Below, in pieces: positions 52,701-55,700 of a stretch of 64,000 nt of DNA (within the stretch, counting starts at the first letter, position 1; the number at the start of each line of letters is the position of its first letter). Origin of the DNA: Macrosoma leucophasiata (Eukaryota; Arthropoda; Insecta; Lepidoptera; Hedylidae); assembly GCA_036365455.1 (NCBI GenBank), contig JAWQUS010000008.1:21931501-21995500 (forward strand). The letters are read 5' to 3'. The notes below the pieces were generated by a model, which was not told the DNA's origin, did no database searches, and worked only from the letters and a program-made list of their open reading frames with translations. Both the position numbers and the translations under genes were made by a program.

Positions 52701-55700
52701 TTTTATTTCTTTAGTTTTGTTATTTATTCAGCCGGTAAAGAATTATAACAAGGCAAGTATCATGAACTCTTATTTTTATTGTAATAAGGTTTACAATTGA
52801 ATATTTTGATCCTAATATTAGTCTCGTCGGTCCACCTCGTGACAGGACTTTTCATTACTTAATGTGGCAAACAAGCACACAGTTCATATATAAAGTAATA
52901 CTGATGCTATCACAATCTACATAAAACCAGAGATTTCAATGGAGATGCGTTACCACTCCTGAGACCTAAGCTCTTATGCTTTTGTGACGAAATTACAGGG
53001 CTGTAAATTAAAGGGATCTGCCCCACGCTTTGCGGTGGCCACTCAAGAACCGTTTTGCTTCAACCATCGATTCTTCGAGCTGTTTGTCCTGTCTATTGCA
53101 ATTTGTCTTAGAAATAAGCGTGTATGTATTAAGAGATCGAATGTAGAAGAAGCAAAGGCAGGTGTGTCAGGACCGGGATATCTGGCGCTCCATACTCTCT
53201 GCTTACCCCGTAAGGGACTTGGCGTAAAGATACATACATTGCCATTTGAGTTTTGCTATGCTGTAAGCTATGTCGGCTACTTTGGTTTTCGAGTGGATTT
53301 CCAATTTTCGATTCAATCTCGCAGGGGAACGGTCAGCTTAATTTAGGTGGAATATGAAAACAACATACCTTCATCACGGTGATGGAATGGAAGCACATGG
53401 TATCACGCATGGTGGGGTGGTAGGGCACGTCAGGGTACGGATGTTTCTCCGCCTTGTCGGGCATGGTCGGGTGGCTCGGCTTCTGCATGTCCTCGAACCG
53501 TTGGATGATCAACTGTCGGACCAAACACTTCAGATTTATTAGGTTTCTCGATGATAAAAGAATCATGGCAAGCACATTGATTGTACAGACAAATTGAAAA
53601 AGGTACAAGGTAAAACAGCTTTGAGAACCTAAACAACATTTTCTGGTACTTATTTAAAACAGGAGAAGCTCCACACTAAACTTCAATTTTAAACTTTTTG
53701 TTCCGGAGAGGTAAAAGTATTTCAAACATGATATTTTATGTAGAACCAGAGAAAAGCCTCCATCACATTCACCATAAACCCCTAATAACATCCGCTGCAC
53801 GAGCTACTCGTGATGTATTCATTTGCCAAATGATCACTACGTTAAATGGGCAGAACACCAGTCAAGGCCGAGTATCGCATACTTGAAAATTGTAATTAAC
53901 AATTTTAATGTACGGAACCAGAATTAACTCAAATCAGGAAGCAAATATTGATTTACGGGCGCTAATTAACATAATTGATATCACATGAATAGGAAGAGTC
54001 AAATATAAATAGTAAAATTATGTTGACTGTAAAAACAATCACCCGTAATTCGAACAAATTAACAGATGACTACTTTATGGTTCTATGAACCTGAACGCAG
54101 AAGGGTATGTCAAGTTACTTAAAAAAGTATCTTGCAGGTAGTTATGTAAAATTGAATGATTTTATTTTCAAACTTAAAAGTTCTTTGGCAACTTTCATAT
54201 ATTACAAATAATCTACAGTGAGAAATGGTTCGTGGGAAAAGTAAAATGTCTAAGTAAACGATAAACATAGGGACTTTACTCCTGTTTCCTATTATGAATG
54301 CTATGTAAAATTAGAAATCCTTGTACCAATTCAGAGAACTGCATGCAATTCTTAGCTACAGGATGACCTAATTTTCACATGACCACGTGATAATTTTTAC
54401 ATGCGGGAGATTTAATTCACATAGCCACTATTCCTGCCTTGATAATTAATTTAGAGGTAGCCCTTACTTTAAGCATATATAATATAAATTCAAAACTTTA
54501 ATAGGCTATTTAAAGTCATCCTCATCATCATTTCAGCCGAAAGGTTTACTGCTGGACAAAATCTTTCTCCAAAGATGCCACAACGAATGGAGGTCTTATA
54601 AGTCCTTTATAACCTACTATGGAAGAAATTTTAATTTCAAAAGCCAGAAACATGTGTTGATCTACCATGATAAAAGTATCAGTTCAATTGCTAAAACAGA
54701 GCTCTCAAATATTATTGTCCTAGATCAAATAGGCATACTTAGGTACACAATTGAACTCCACCGCTACAGCTCTTAACATTATTATATGATCATACTATTT
54801 CGTATTTAGTATATCATTCGTATTCTTCGACAGGAATATTAACACAGATGTACATAGGTGAATTCAGAAGGAATTTAATGAAACTGATCTAACTGCGAAA
54901 AGTTTTATCAGGGCGACCATTACAGCATTAAGGAAAGATTGAGATTTATCTGGGATAAACTGGATTTGGATGATTTTAATTTTTTGAGCTCATTACAGTC
55001 CATCCTGAATAGGCAACTGAACACATTATACGCAGAAGCACAGAACCATCAATCAAGTTTAGCTCAACTCAGAACGCTGATGTAACGAGTGTCCCCGTAA
55101 TGGCCCTTGAGTATAATAGGCAGCAGCATGTGTTTGGCAGGACCCACAGGCGTCCTGGGTGCCTTCCGCTATTAGTCAGCCGGCTCGACGCACTTCATGT
55201 GTGCCAACCGGCTGCCTTCCGCGTTTCGCTTGAAGTCCACGAGCATCTGCCGTTAAGTCGACACGGCTAAGATGATTTTTGAGCTTGTGGGACTAACGCC
55301 CTCCTAGACCCACTACCAGAGGCGGCGTAAGGCGTGGACGGTGTGGGCCGCCTACGGCCTCGCTTTGCAAAGAGCTTCACGGCTTAGAACCTATCAGGGG
55401 AGACTTGATAGGTACTAAGCCCTCAGAGAAGACCTGATAGGTACTAAGCCCCCATCTGCCTATAAAGCCCGCATTTAGTTTAAAAAAAGTGACCCGCCTT
55501 ATTTCAGATGGCCTCGCGAAATGTACCTTGCCCACGTTAAGTATAAGTCTCGCTCAATTTTACCTCAACTCTGAGCGCTGGTGATACGACAGTGTCGCCG
55601 TATTGGTCTTTGACTATGATAGGCAGCAGCGTCTTGACGGTAGGGCGAACGGGTGCCCTGGGTGCCTTCAACTCGCACTTGGCTGGCTCGACGCGCGACA

